Assembly (NCBI GenBank): GCA_934402515.1
Contig: CAKRTZ010000005.1
Location: 1-64,000 of the forward strand
DNA: 64,000 nt
Reading direction: 5' to 3'
Source: an uncultured Lachnospiraceae bacterium
Lineage (GTDB): Bacteria; Bacillota; Clostridia; Lachnospirales; Lachnospiraceae
Part shown: positions 43,721 through 52,583 of the stretch, piece by piece
How the letters are laid out: each line of letters starts with the position of its first letter
How positions within the stretch are numbered: the first letter of the stretch is position 1
The notes under the pieces: generated by a model
Seen by the model: only the letters and a program-made list of their open reading frames with translations
The model's database searches: none
What the model was told of the DNA's origin: nothing
Made by a program: the position numbers and the translations under genes

Positions 43721-45137
43721 GAGATTCCTCTTTGCCTAAGATTTCCATAATCTCTGTTGCACCGGCAGGGGTCATCTGCTTGCCGGATACCGCGGTACGG
43801 ATCGGCCACAACACGTATCCATTTTTGTAGCCTTTCTCCTCGATGTAATTTGACAGAGTCTGATACAGGGCATCGTTGGAGTAATCCTCCTGCTGTTCCA
43901 GAATGGGTAATACCTCCTGTAAAACAGCCAAAGATGTCTCTGCGTTGGTTTTCATTTTCTTATGGGTATACATTGCAATATCATAGTCCGGCAGCGTCTC
44001 GAAGAAATCTACCATCTCTGTGATGTCCGGGAAAATCTCAATTCTGGATTTCACCATCTCTGCAATCTTCTTCAGATCCTGACCCTTGGTCAATGCCTTG
44101 GTTAAATAAGGTTCTGCATACGTGTAGAATTTATCAAAGTCCATGGCTTTCATGTATTCACCGTTCATCCATTTCAGCTTCACGATATCAAATACCGCGG
44201 GAGATTTGGAAATACGATGATAATCAAACTCTTTGATCAGTTCATCCAGAGAGAAAATCTCCCTGTTATCCTCCGGACTCCATCCTAATAAAGCAATGTA
44301 GTTTACCACTGCCTCCGTTAAGAATCCCTGGTCAATCAAATCCTCAAAGGAAGAATGTCCGCTTCTCTTGGAAAGTTTCTTGTGGTTCTCATCGGTAATC
44401 AGGGGAAGGTGTACATACACAGGAACCTCCCATCCGAATGCCTGATAAAGACGATTGTATTTCGGTGAGGAGGAAAGGTACTCATTTCCTCTTACCACAT
44501 GAGTAATCCCCATGAGATGGTCATCTACTACGTTTGCAAAGTTATAAGTGGGATAGCCGTCGGACTTAATCAGAATCATATCGTCCAGCTCTGCATTATC
44601 CACCTCGATGTCTCCGTAAAGCTCATCATGGAATACGGTCTTACCCTCATTAGGGTTGTTCTGACGAATGACAAAAGGTTTACCCTCTGCCAGATTTCTC
44701 TCCACTTCCTCTTTGGATAAGCCGAGGCAGTGTTTGTCATAAATACTGATTTCTTTTCCCTCTACAATTTCTGTCTTTAAAGAAGCCAGACGCTCCTTGT
44801 CACAGAAACAGTAATACGCCTCACCCTTGTCAATCAGTTCCTTGGCATATTTCATGTAAATACCGGTTTTCATACGCTCAGATTGCACATAGGGACCTAC
44901 ACCGCCGTCTTTGTCCGGGCCTTCATCATGAACTAAACCGGTCTCCTGCAAAGTACGGTAAATAATCTCTACCGCCCCTTCCACGTAACGCTCCTGGTCG
45001 GTATCCTCAATTCTGAGAATAAAATCTCCGCCCTCATGCTTTGCAATTAAAAACTCATAAAGTGCAGATCGCAGATTTCCTACATGCATCCGTCCGGTGG
45101 GGCTGGGTGCATATCTGGTTCTGATTTTTGTCGCCAT
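43674..45137 (-). CDS. gltX: Glutamyl-tRNA synthetase
   Basis: A 487-residue class I synthetase that charges tRNA-Glu (and possibly tRNA-Gln in organisms with GatCAB). It shows the HIGH-type motif [14 protein letters not shown], the region [16 protein letters not shown] and the KMSKS-type KLSKRSG. The C-terminal helical anticodon domain is complete. It lies 21 bases after the hydrogenase-like gene and overlaps the helicase start by 47 bases. No T-box leader is seen because it is internal to an operon. Confidence 0.96.
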   Translation of the reverse strand: MATKIRTRYAPSPTGRMHVGNLRSALYEFLIAKHEGGDFILRIEDTDQERYVEGAVEIIYRTLQETGLVHDEGPDKDGGVGPYVQSERMKTGIYMKYAKELIDKGEAYYCFCDKERLASLKTEIVEGKEISIYDKHCLGLSKEEVERNLAEGKPFVIRQNNPNEGKTVFHDELYGDIEVDNAELDDMILIKSDGYPTYNFANVVDDHLMGITHVVRGNEYLSSSPKYNRLYQAFGWEVPVYVHLPLITDENHKKLSKRSGHSSFEDLIDQGFLTEAVVNYIALLGWSPEDNREIFSLDELIKEFDYHRISKSPAVFDIVKLKWMNGEYMKAMDFDKFYTYAEPYLTKALTKGQDLKKIAEMVKSRIEIFPDITEMVDFFETLPDYDIAMYTHKKMKTNAETSLAVLQEVLPILEQQEDYSNDALYQTLSNYIEEKGYKNGYVLWPIRTAVSGKQMTPAGATEIMEILGKEESLARIRTGIEKLSAAV

Positions 45138-45158
45138 ATTTAATCCTCCTTAAGGCTC

Positions 45159-46637
45159 TTATTCTTTATCAGGTATCTTCTTGGCAGCTGCATTCTTAAA
45201 GCCTGCCACTTCCCGGACTGCCTGGTTAATCGCAATATTGGTTCCGGCTCCTCCGATACAGCCTCCGGGACAAGCCATTCCTTCGATAAGACAACCGTTC
45301 TTCTTTCCGGCTTTGGCAAGCATGAGAATCTTCCGGCATTCTGCCAGACTCTCTGCATGCTCGATATTCACATCCACATCCGGATAATACTCCCGGATGC
45401 ACTGTTCAATGGCACCGGCTACACCGCCGGCCACGCCATAGCCACGTCCTGCACCTGTGGCATCTTCCAGCTTATCATCCTTTGGAGCGCTGCCAAGATC
45501 AATATTCCTGGCAGCAAACATCCCTGCCAGTTCTTCAAAGGTAATGACAAAATCCACATCGGAACGAACCGTCCGTCTGGATGCCTCCAGTTTCTTAGAG
45601 GCGCAGGGTCCGATAAAGACCACGCAGGCATCGGGATGTTCCTCTTTAATCACCCGTGCTGTAGCTACCATGGGTGTAAGTTCATTGGAAATCTGGCTGA
45701 TGGTTTCCGGGAAAAATTTCTTTGCAAGTACAGACCAGGAGGGGCAGCAACTGGTCAGGGAAAACGGCTGCTTACCGGTTGCCACTTCCTTCACATAATG
45801 CTCTGCTTCTGCCATACAGCCCATGTCAGCACCAATTGCAGTCTCATACACATCGAAGAACCCCAGTTCTTTCAGGGCTCCCTTGACCTGATCCGGCGTC
45901 ACTCCTGTTCCAAACTGTCCTACGAAGGCAGGTGCCACCTGGGCAATCACCTTTTTGCCGGACTGCATGGCACGAATGAGCTGGAAGATCTGTGATTTAT
46001 CCGCAATGGCTCCAAACGGACAATTCACCATACACTGTCCACAGGATACACACAAATCAGAGTCAATGACTGCACGTCCATAATTATCTGATTTAATAGC
46101 ATTCACACCGCAGGCTCCTGCACAGGGACGTACCTGATGGGTAATTGCATCATAGGGACAAATTGCTTTACATTTACCGCATTTGATACATTTTTCCTGG
46201 TCAATGACCGACTTCCCTTTTACAAAGGAAATCGCGCCGCGAGGGCAGACCTCCTGACAAGGATGCGCCGTACAGCCCATGCACTGATCTGTCACCCGGT
46301 AACAGTTCTCCGGGCAGGCATTACAGGCAGAAGGAATAACCTGCATCAAAGGTGGTTCATAGTACTTTTCATCAATATTACTCTCTGCCAATCCCTGGGT
46401 CAGATGAACAGGTTTGTCCTCCGGACGCAGAGACAGACCAAGTGCCAGACGCAGCCGTTCCCGCACAATGGAACGTTCTCTATAAATATCGTGATAGTCA
46501 GACTCCTCGTAGTTTACGATCTCATAAGGGAGAGCCTCCATATCGCCAATCAGATCTTTCGATGTGTAGGCAAGATTCGCCACTTCTTTGAAAATGCGGT
46601 GACGGATTTTGCGTACCTGGGTATCAATTCCTCTCAT
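45159..46637 (-). CDS. [FeFe]-hydrogenase-like ferredoxin-domain protein
   Basis: A 492-residue iron-sulfur protein with an N-terminal helical region, a Cys-rich ferredoxin part (CNACPENC, CMGCTAHPCQEVCP, CIKCGKCKAICP, CVSCGQCMVNCP) and a C-terminal H-cluster domain. The three H-cluster motifs read TSCCPSW (Cys297, Cys298), GPCASKK (Cys345) and MACPGGCIGG (Cys456, Cys460). All five cluster-related Cys are present, but the second motif has Gly before PC where group A enzymes have Met or Thr, so it is nearer to group B-type monomeric hydrogenases. Start at 46637 (MRGIDTQ) with AGGAG upstream. Electron partner is probably ferredoxin. Maturase genes hydEFG are not in the window. Confidence 0.83.
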   Translation of the reverse strand: MRGIDTQVRKIRHRIFKEVANLAYTSKDLIGDMEALPYEIVNYEESDYHDIYRERSIVRERLRLALGLSLRPEDKPVHLTQGLAESNIDEKYYEPPLMQVIPSACNACPENCYRVTDQCMGCTAHPCQEVCPRGAISFVKGKSVIDQEKCIKCGKCKAICPYDAITHQVRPCAGACGVNAIKSDNYGRAVIDSDLCVSCGQCMVNCPFGAIADKSQIFQLIRAMQSGKKVIAQVAPAFVGQFGTGVTPDQVKGALKELGFFDVYETAIGADMGCMAEAEHYVKEVATGKQPFSLTSCCPSWSVLAKKFFPETISQISNELTPMVATARVIKEEHPDACVVFIGPCASKKLEASRRTVRSDVDFVITFEELAGMFAARNIDLGSAPKDDKLEDATGAGRGYGVAGGVAGAIEQCIREYYPDVDVNIEHAESLAECRKILMLAKAGKKNGCLIEGMACPGGCIGGAGTNIAINQAVREVAGFKNAAAKKIPDKE

Positions 46638-46720
46638 AATACTCCTACTGTTTTCATAATTTCCGGGCAAAATTTAACCCAATAGCATTTTTACACAACC
46701 GCCTGAGAAAAGCAAGCAAA

Positions 46721-47374
46721 TTATGAATTACTGATCAAAAGAGCAATGGCAGAGGAAGTGCCGATTCTCTCACACCCCAGTTCCAGAAATGCCTCCAGAT
46801 CCTCTTTTGTTTTTACACCGCCGGCAGCCTTCATTTTTACATCAGGTCCAATGTGTTCTTTAAAGAGTTTAATATCCTCCCTGGTTGCACCGCCGGTTCC
46901 AAATCCGGTGGAGGTTTTGATAAAGTCAGCCTTTGCCTCCGTTACCACCTCACACATTTTAATTTTCTCTTCTTCAGTAAGATAACAGGTTTCTACAATA
47001 ACTTTCAGAATATGGGATCCGCATGCTTCTCTCAATGCACAAATTTCTTCCCTCACTTTATCAAAATGGCCATTTTTCACATCGGTAATATTGATGACCA
47101 TATCGATTTCAGAGGCCCCGTCCGCAAGTGCCTGTCTGGTTTCGACAACTTTTGCCTCTGTAGTCTGGTATCCTAAAGGGAATCCAACAACAGTGCAGAT
47201 ATTGACTTTATCACCATAGGCCTCATGAACACGGCTGATATAACAGGGAGGAATACATACGGAAGCTGTTTTATATTCCACTGCCTCATCACAAAGTTTT
47301 TTGATATCCTGCCAGGCAGCGTAAGGTTTTAATTGTGTATGATCGATATGAGAAAAAATTTCCTGATTATCCAT
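46721..47374 (-). CDS. deoC: Deoxyribose-phosphate aldolase
   Basis: A 217-residue TIM-barrel aldolase that splits 2-deoxyribose-5-phosphate into glyceraldehyde-3-phosphate and acetaldehyde. The Schiff-base lysine is in ADFIKTSTGFGTGGAT (Lys153), and the second lysine in VKMKAAGGVKT. The N-terminal HTQLKPYAAWQDI and TVVGFPLGYQTTEAK are typical. It allows use of deoxynucleosides and complements the nucleoside importer elsewhere in the window. It has its own promoter and lies 83 bases upstream of the hydrogenase-like gene. Confidence 0.95.
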   Translation of the reverse strand: MDNQEIFSHIDHTQLKPYAAWQDIKKLCDEAVEYKTASVCIPPCYISRVHEAYGDKVNICTVVGFPLGYQTTEAKVVETRQALADGASEIDMVINITDVKNGHFDKVREEICALREACGSHILKVIVETCYLTEEEKIKMCEVVTEAKADFIKTSTGFGTGGATREDIKLFKEHIGPDVKMKAAGGVKTKEDLEAFLELGCERIGTSSAIALLISNS

Positions 47375-47424
47375 GTAATCTTGTCACCTTTCTTTATTTG
47401 GTATCATTTTCTAACTACTGCTCC

Positions 47425-47453
47425 ATTTTAATTCCATCTGTGTAAAAAGTCTA
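47425..47453 (-). promoter_or_regulatory. Predicted promoter of deoC
   Basis: Minus-strand TAGACT (47453-47448) and TAAAAT (47430-47425) with a 17-base spacer, about 50 bases before the deoC start. Confidence 0.5.
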
Positions 47454-47508
47454 TTGTAAACTGTCTGGATTTCTTAAAAGTTTCTAAAGTAAACTATTTT
47501 TTCTTGCG

Positions 47509-47536
47509 TTGTCGAATTTTCTCATGCTATCATAAT
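47509..47536 (+). promoter_or_regulatory. Possible promoter of the citrate synthase gene
   Basis: TTGTCG at 47509-47514 and CATAAT at 47531-47536, spacer 16 bases, about 30 bases before the TTG start. The boxes are imperfect, so the assignment is tentative. Confidence 0.4.
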
Positions 47537-47566
47537 GCTGTTAGAAATTTGAAAGGGGGACTCTAT

Positions 47567-48940
47567 TTGGATAAAAACAATTTTTCCGAAATCACACCTG
47601 AAATTTTACAGCTTGCAACTATGTCAAAGCAGGCTGGTATCATTGATTCTGAACTTTTCACCAAATATGAAGTAAAACGAGGCTTGCGGGATTTAAACGG
47701 TAAAGGTGTTCTCGCCGGTCTTACCAATATTTCCGATGTTCGTGCCACAAAGATGGTAAATGGTGAAAGTGTACCGGACCACGGTTCCTTGTTTTATCGC
47801 GGCTATAATGTCCGCGACCTTGTGGAGGGTTTTACCACCGGTGGTCGTTTCGGCTATGAGGAAGTTGCCTATCTCCTTCTGTTTGATAAACTTCCATCCA
47901 AACATGAACTTGCCCAGTTTAATGATCTGCTCACCAGCTATCGTTCTCTTCCCACCAGTTTTGTTCGGGATATCATTATGAAAGCTCCCAGTAAGGATAT
48001 GATGAATACCCTGGCCCGAAGCGTTCTTACTTTATATTCTTATGATGATCGCGCTGACGACACTTCTCTTCCCAATGTACTGAGACAGTGTTTACAGTTA
48101 ATTAGTTTATTCCCGCTTTTATCTATTTATGGTTATCAGGCATACAGCCACTATCATGATGGCAACAGCCTGTATATCCACCAGCCTGACTGCTCTCTGT
48201 CCACCGCTGAGAATATTTTACATATTCTGCGTCCCGACAGCAGCTATACCCCCTTGGAGGCAAAAATTCTCGATGTTGCGCTGGTTCTCCACATGGAACA
48301 TGGCGGTGGTAATAACTCCTCCTTTACCACCCACGTTATGACCTCTTCCCTCACGGATACCTATTCTGTCATCGCCGCAGCCATCGGCTCTCTGAAAGGC
48401 CCCCGTCACGGTGGTGCCAATATCAAAGTGGTGCAGATGTTTGACGATATGAAACAGCAGCTCCACGACTGGCAGGATGAGGAAGAAGTGGCAAACCATC
48501 TTAGGAAACTTCTGCACAAGGAAGCCTTTGACCGTGCCGGTCTGATTTATGGTGTGGGACACGCAATCTATTCCAAATCCGACCCCCGTGCCGTGATTTT
48601 CAAGGAATATGTACACAAGCTTTCCGAAGAAAAAGGACTCACGGATGAGTACAACCTCTACGCTACAGTAGAACGTCTTGCTCCTAAAATTATCGAGGAA
48701 GAACGAAAGATGTACAAAGGTGTCAGCATCAACGTGGACTTCTATTCCGGTTTTGTATATAAAATGCTGGATCTGCCCTTAGAGCTGTACACTCCCATCT
48801 TTGCCATGGCCCGTATTGTGGGCTGGAGCGCACACCGCTTAGAGGAGCTTGCCAACAACGGAAAAATCATCCGTCCTGCCTACAAATCCATCTGCCCGGA
48901 GCGTGATTACATCACCATGTCCGCCAGACAGGATGCATAA
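47567..48940 (+). CDS. Citrate synthase
   Basis: A 457-residue citrate/2-methylcitrate synthase. Catalytic and substrate motifs are LHMEHGGGNNSSFTTHV (His), GSLKGPRHGGAN, and YGVGHAIYSKSDPRA with the last catalytic His, followed by VNVDFYSGFVYKML (Asn-Val-Asp). It is larger than most bacterial type I enzymes, mainly in the N-terminal third. The start is a TTG at 47567, since AAGGGGG lies about nine bases upstream; an upstream in-frame start has no such site. It stands alone between its promoter and terminator; aconitase and isocitrate dehydrogenase are not in the window. It probably feeds glutamate synthesis. Confidence 0.92.
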   Translation: MDKNNFSEITPEILQLATMSKQAGIIDSELFTKYEVKRGLRDLNGKGVLAGLTNISDVRATKMVNGESVPDHGSLFYRGYNVRDLVEGFTTGGRFGYEEVAYLLLFDKLPSKHELAQFNDLLTSYRSLPTSFVRDIIMKAPSKDMMNTLARSVLTLYSYDDRADDTSLPNVLRQCLQLISLFPLLSIYGYQAYSHYHDGNSLYIHQPDCSLSTAENILHILRPDSSYTPLEAKILDVALVLHMEHGGGNNSSFTTHVMTSSLTDTYSVIAAAIGSLKGPRHGGANIKVVQMFDDMKQQLHDWQDEEEVANHLRKLLHKEAFDRAGLIYGVGHAIYSKSDPRAVIFKEYVHKLSEEKGLTDEYNLYATVERLAPKIIEEERKMYKGVSINVDFYSGFVYKMLDLPLELYTPIFAMARIVGWSAHRLEELANNGKIIRPAYKSICPERDYITMSARQDA

Positions 48941-48966
48941 TTTTAAATTATATTTGATTACACATT

Positions 48967-49003
48967 AAAAGCCGTTTCGCAAAACAGGAAACGGCTTTTA
49001 CTT
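48967..49003. terminator. Bidirectional terminator after the citrate synthase gene
   Basis: AAAAGCCGTTTC at 48967-48978 pairs perfectly with GAAACGGCTTTT at 48988-48999 around a 9-nt loop; U runs flank it on both strands. It serves both the citrate synthase gene and the convergent small membrane protein gene. Confidence 0.9.
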
Positions 49004-49434
49004 TATTTATTTGCTTTCTTCTCTTTCTTTGCTGCCTTGCGGTTCGCTTTCATCGCTTTCTTTTTCTGCTTCAATGCTTCCACATCCAGTCCTAAAATAT
49101 AGGTTTGCTGTGCATAGGAAATCATCTTTGTATAATAGATGCAAACTGCCAGAAGTCCCAGCATGGTGACAATCATCAGCCAACGGCCTGTCTCCAAAAA
49201 GGAGAGACCAACGGTTGCCAGAGATAACGCCACCAGTGCGATGCCTACAAAGAGGCATTTCTTAAACACATATTCTTTAAAACCTTCCAGGTCTTTGGCA
49301 TTCTTCAGGTTGACACGGGAACCTACCATCACACCTTTTGTGGGCTCACCGGACACCTTCAGCTGTACACAGGCATAGAGAATATAAACTCCAAACGCCA
49401 ACAGTAACACACTGGCAAATTCAAATGAATTCAA
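49003..49434 (-). CDS. Small membrane protein of unknown function, downstream of thrC
   Basis: A 143-residue protein I do not recognise. It has three hydrophobic segments (about 6-22, 60-80 and 86-103) and ends with a strongly basic Lys/Ala tail (QKKKAMKANRKAAKKEKK). A soluble loop around 28-55 contains GEPTKGVMVGSRVNLKNAKDLEGFKEYVFKK split between segments one and two. The start is a TTG with AAAGGTG upstream. It follows thrC by 14 bases and likely shares its transcript. Convergent with citrate synthase through a common terminator. Confidence 0.7.
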   Translation of the reverse strand: MNSFEFASVLLLAFGVYILYACVQLKVSGEPTKGVMVGSRVNLKNAKDLEGFKEYVFKKCLFVGIALVALSLATVGLSFLETGRWLMIVTMLGLLAVCIYYTKMISYAQQTYILGLDVEALKQKKKAMKANRKAAKKEKKANK

Positions 49435-49448
49435 TCTTTTTCACCTTT

Positions 49449-50930
49449 CTAAATTCCAAGAAATGTTTTCACGGTAGCTGCCATCTCTTCTTTCTCACAG
49501 ACATGATCGTGAACCACAGGAGCGGTACGAAGTTCGTCCACTGCCTTGGGAACCGCCACGCCGGACAAAGCAGATAACTCGTCCACCAGTGCAAACTCCT
49601 CTAAGTCTGCTTTCTCCGGTGCAATTGCCTTCATAACGCTTCTGGAAAATTTAAAGGGACTTGCTGTGGATGCAATAACCGTCTTGGTCTCATCCCCGGA
49701 TTCTGCCTTATACTTATTGTAAGCTGCTGCAGCCACTGCGGTGTGGGTATCAATTACATAACCGCACTTGTCATATAAATCATGGATGGTCTGTGCAGTC
49801 TCCTCCTCGGTGGCGTAATAACCACGGAAATCGCCAAGCTGCTCCTTCATGGTATCGGTGATGGCATAAGTGCCATTCTCGGAAAGAGATTTCATGAACG
49901 CTGCCGTTGCATCGGAATCATTTCCGGTCAGTCTGTAAATCAGACGCTCCAGATTGGAAGAAATCAGAATGTCCATAGAGGGAGAGGATGTGAGTACAAA
50001 CTCTCTGTTGCGGTCATAGGTTCCGGTCTGGAAGAAATCGTATAAAACCTTATTTTCATTGGATGCACAGATTAACTTTGCAATGGGAAGTCCCATATTC
50101 TTCGCATAGAAGGCTGCCAGAATATTGCCGAAGTTACCGGTGGGTACGACCACGTTAATCTTCTCGCCTTCTTTAATCTGTCCCTCTGCAAGAAGTTTGG
50201 CATAAGCATAAACATAATAAACAATCTGAGGCACCAGACGTCCGATGTTAATGGAGTTGGCGGAGGAAAACTGGAATCCCTTCTCATCCAGTTCTTTCTC
50301 TAACTCCCGGTCTGCAAAGAGTTTCTTTACGCCGGTCTGGGCATCGTCGAAATTACCGTGGATTCCCACCACGTATGTATTGGCTCCCTTCTGGGTTACC
50401 ATCTGTTTCTCCTGGATGGGGCTGACACCGTTCTTAGGATAGAACACTACGATTCTGGTTCCTTCTACATCCGCAAATCCTGCAAGAGCTGCCTTTCCGG
50501 TATCGCCGGAGGTAGCAGTCAGAATCACAATCTCATTCTTTACGTTATTTTTCTTTGCTGCCGTAATCATAAAATGAGGCAGAATCGATAAAGCCATATC
50601 CTTAAATGCAATGGTTGCACCGTGGAATAACTCCAGGTAATATGCATTGTCTGCTTCAGCAAGAGGTGCAATTTCCTCGGTATCAAACTTGGAATCGTAA
50701 GCACGCTCAATGCAGGTTTTCAACTCGTCCTCAGTAAAATCTGTGAGATATAATTTCATTACTTCATAAGCAACCTGCTTATAAGACATCTGCGCCAGTT
50801 CAGAAAGACTCTTATCCAGTGCAGGGATGTTCTCCGGCACAAAAAGTCCGCCATCCTCTGATAATCCTTTCAGAATTGCCTGTGATGCAGTCACAGTCTG
50901 TCCGTTATTTCTCGTACTATGGTATAACAC
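49449..50930 (-). CDS. thrC: Threonine synthase
   Basis: A 493-residue PLP enzyme converting O-phosphohomoserine to threonine. The N-terminal part has YHSTRNNGQTVTASQAILKGLSEDGGLFVP in two pieces; the PLP Lys is in FHGATIAFKDMALS (Lys110), followed by ILTATSGDTGKAALAGF and VVPTGNFGNILAAFYAK. This is the longer, fungal/E. coli-like class. The start is GTG with GGGAGG upstream. It has its own promoter and a leader of about 60 bases with two small hairpins but no T-box. Confidence 0.95.
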   Translation of the reverse strand: MLYHSTRNNGQTVTASQAILKGLSEDGGLFVPENIPALDKSLSELAQMSYKQVAYEVMKLYLTDFTEDELKTCIERAYDSKFDTEEIAPLAEADNAYYLELFHGATIAFKDMALSILPHFMITAAKKNNVKNEIVILTATSGDTGKAALAGFADVEGTRIVVFYPKNGVSPIQEKQMVTQKGANTYVVGIHGNFDDAQTGVKKLFADRELEKELDEKGFQFSSANSINIGRLVPQIVYYVYAYAKLLAEGQIKEGEKINVVVPTGNFGNILAAFYAKNMGLPIAKLICASNENKVLYDFFQTGTYDRNREFVLTSSPSMDILISSNLERLIYRLTGNDSDATAAFMKSLSENGTYAITDTMKEQLGDFRGYYATEEETAQTIHDLYDKCGYVIDTHTAVAAAAYNKYKAESGDETKTVIASTASPFKFSRSVMKAIAPEKADLEEFALVDELSALSGVAVPKAVDELRTAPVVHDHVCEKEEMAATVKTFLGI

Positions 50931-50995
50931 GATAAGTCCTCCCTTGTTTTATGGAGCATATCTCCGTATCATTGGCGAAATCCGCCGCAAGCCTC

Positions 50996-51025
50996 ATTTT
51001 AGCACAAAAACACGCACTCTGTCTA
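50996..51025 (-). promoter_or_regulatory. Predicted promoter of thrC
   Basis: Minus-strand TAGACA (51025-51020) and TAAAAT (51001-50996), spacer 18 bases. The leader contains hairpins GGCG-ATTT-CGCC-like and GGAG-ATATG-CTCC-like before the ribosome site. Confidence 0.5.
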
Positions 51026-51044
51026 TAAATGCACTCTAAAATCT

Positions 51045-51701
51045 CTATAAAAAGAACTCATGTCCACCGTATGCGAACAAAAAGGTCAAATGTTTGTCAA
51101 ACCAGGCCATTCGATCCGGATCTGCCCCCTTTCTGGACACAAAATAAAGTGCTCCCTGGGAAATGTCCTCCCCGGACAGTACTCGTTGAACAGCCTCTTT
51201 CGTTGTTTCCGATACTTTCACCCGATAAAATCGCCCATCGGAGATGGGAGTAAACTGCGTCACTCCATGAGATTTTTGAAAAACCACTTCCTGTACCGTG
51301 TCAGGAAAGGCATCGTCTGCCACACGGTTTAACACCACACAGGCTACCAGCATTTTCCCGTTTTCGTCCTCTCCACCGGCTTCCGCTTCCACAATCCGGG
51401 TCAGGGTATCGTAATCATCCCAGGTCATTCCATGGTTAGACAGCACTTCTTCCATGTAAATAGAATCTGTCGCATCCTGCAACAGACCATACTCCACAAC
51501 TCTCTGACCGGAGGAAATTTCCTGGAGTCTCTCCCGATCCGTGATTTGTATATCCGGTTCTTTTTGCACTGCCACAGCTGCCCTGACACTCTCAGTGCTC
51601 GCTGCCATAATTTCTCCTACCTGTACGGTGCGGATACTGAACAGGGCACACAGCCAGATAGCCTGTACCATTAAGCAATAGCCAATATATTTCTTATACA
51701 T
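51045..51701 (-). CDS. Cell wall hydrolase, SleB/CwlJ-type
   Basis: A 218-residue protein with an N-terminal hydrophobic anchor or signal (about 5-25) and a C-terminal Hydrolase_2 domain: LTRIVEAEAGGEDENGKMLVACVVLNRV (catalytic Glu in VEAEA), VVFQKSHGVTQFTPISDGRF, and ALYFVSRKG. SleB and CwlJ act on spore cortex, but similar proteins without a peptidoglycan-binding domain also occur in vegetative Clostridia. No other spore gene is in the window. The start is well placed after GAGGG. Confidence 0.87.
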   Translation of the reverse strand: MYKKYIGYCLMVQAIWLCALFSIRTVQVGEIMAASTESVRAAVAVQKEPDIQITDRERLQEISSGQRVVEYGLLQDATDSIYMEEVLSNHGMTWDDYDTLTRIVEAEAGGEDENGKMLVACVVLNRVADDAFPDTVQEVVFQKSHGVTQFTPISDGRFYRVKVSETTKEAVQRVLSGEDISQGALYFVSRKGADPDRMAWFDKHLTFLFAYGGHEFFL

Positions 51702-51724
51702 GAATTTTTCCCTCTATAATATTC

Positions 51725-51754
51725 TATACAAAAGGTCCGTATTTCATGTATAAT
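51725..51754 (+). promoter_or_regulatory. Possible promoter of the AP2-domain gene
   Basis: A perfect TATAAT at 51749-51754 preceded by TG, with TATACA at 51725-51730 as a weak -35 at 18 bases. The start codon follows about 30 bases later. Confidence 0.5.
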
Positions 51755-51785
51755 TAATTTTATCATCTTACGGAAAGGAGTTACT

Positions 51786-52583
51786 ATGTCCAGTCAATAT
51801 CCAGGGGTATATCCCTCCTATAAAAAAGACAAGACTCCTTATTTCCGTGCCTCCCTTACCTTTCGGGGGAAACACATTTCCCTTGGCAGTTACTCTTCTC
51901 CCCAGGAAGCCTATCAGGCTTATCTGGAAGGCCTGGCCCTGCTGACCGGGACTGATTCCACTTTATCCGATTACTCCCACGATTCCTTTCTTTCCTTTGA
52001 GAAATGGGTCATCCTCCTTAATTATAAAAATAACGGTATCTATATCGTAACTCCGATCTATATCCGCACAAATTACTTTGAATATTATTTTTCTCCCCAG
52101 GAATATTTCATCTTTGATATTGATGATTTGTTTTATTATTCCTCTCACAAAATCTTACGCCGAGGCGGGCACCTTTTTGTGAATGAATATGGCATGCAAT
52201 TCAATATTCTCAATCGATACGGCATCCACAGTTTCTCCGTGAAAGACCGGGACTACCGCTTTATTAATGGTGATTCTTATGACTACCGCTATTCCAATCT
52301 GGAGGTCATCAGTCCCTATTACGGCGTTTATCCTGTCTGCACTAAAGAGCAGACTCTATACCAGGCAAAAATACATATTAACGGTGATTTCATCATCGGA
52401 CGTTACCACACCCTGGAGGAAGCCGCCATCGCCTACAACAAAGCGGTGGATTTAGCAAAAAAAGCAGGAGTTGCCCGCAACTATATGCAAAATTACATTG
52501 ACGGGTTATCTCCTGCTGTTTATGCTGATATCTATTCTAATTGTCAAATTTCCGAAAAACTGCTCCGCTATTTGGAAGCATAG
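51786..52583 (+). CDS. Protein with two AP2-like domains around a degenerate HNH-like core
   Basis: A 265-residue protein. Residues 5-50 (YPGVYPSYKKDKTPYFRA then FRGKHISLGSYSSPQEAYQAY) and 178-225 (YYGVYPVCTKEQTLYQA then IIGRYHTLEEAAIAYNKA) each match the three-strand plus helix pattern of AP2 DNA-binding domains. Between them, 150-175 resembles the end of an HNH core: NGDSYDYRYSNLEVIS, but the His-His pair of active HNH enzymes reads Tyr-Arg. So it may be a homing-endonuclease relative that keeps DNA binding but has lost cutting. It is rich in Tyr. The start has GGAAAGGAG upstream. Its end overlaps the convergent GH25 gene by 16 bases. Target DNA unknown. Confidence 0.72.
   Translation: MSSQYPGVYPSYKKDKTPYFRASLTFRGKHISLGSYSSPQEAYQAYLEGLALLTGTDSTLSDYSHDSFLSFEKWVILLNYKNNGIYIVTPIYIRTNYFEYYFSPQEYFIFDIDDLFYYSSHKILRRGGHLFVNEYGMQFNILNRYGIHSFSVKDRDYRFINGDSYDYRYSNLEVISPYYGVYPVCTKEQTLYQAKIHINGDFIIGRYHTLEEAAIAYNKAVDLAKKAGVARNYMQNYIDGLSPAVYADIYSNCQISEKLLRYLEA

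Noticed and set aside
45357..45995. A 212-residue plus-strand open frame rich in Cys and His
   Set aside because: Complement of the hydrogenase-like gene; Cys and His content is explained by Gly/Ala/Thr and Met/Val codons on the other strand.
50931..51044. Possible T-box before thrC
   Set aside because: No T-box core sequence, specifier stem or terminator/antiterminator pair; only two small hairpins.
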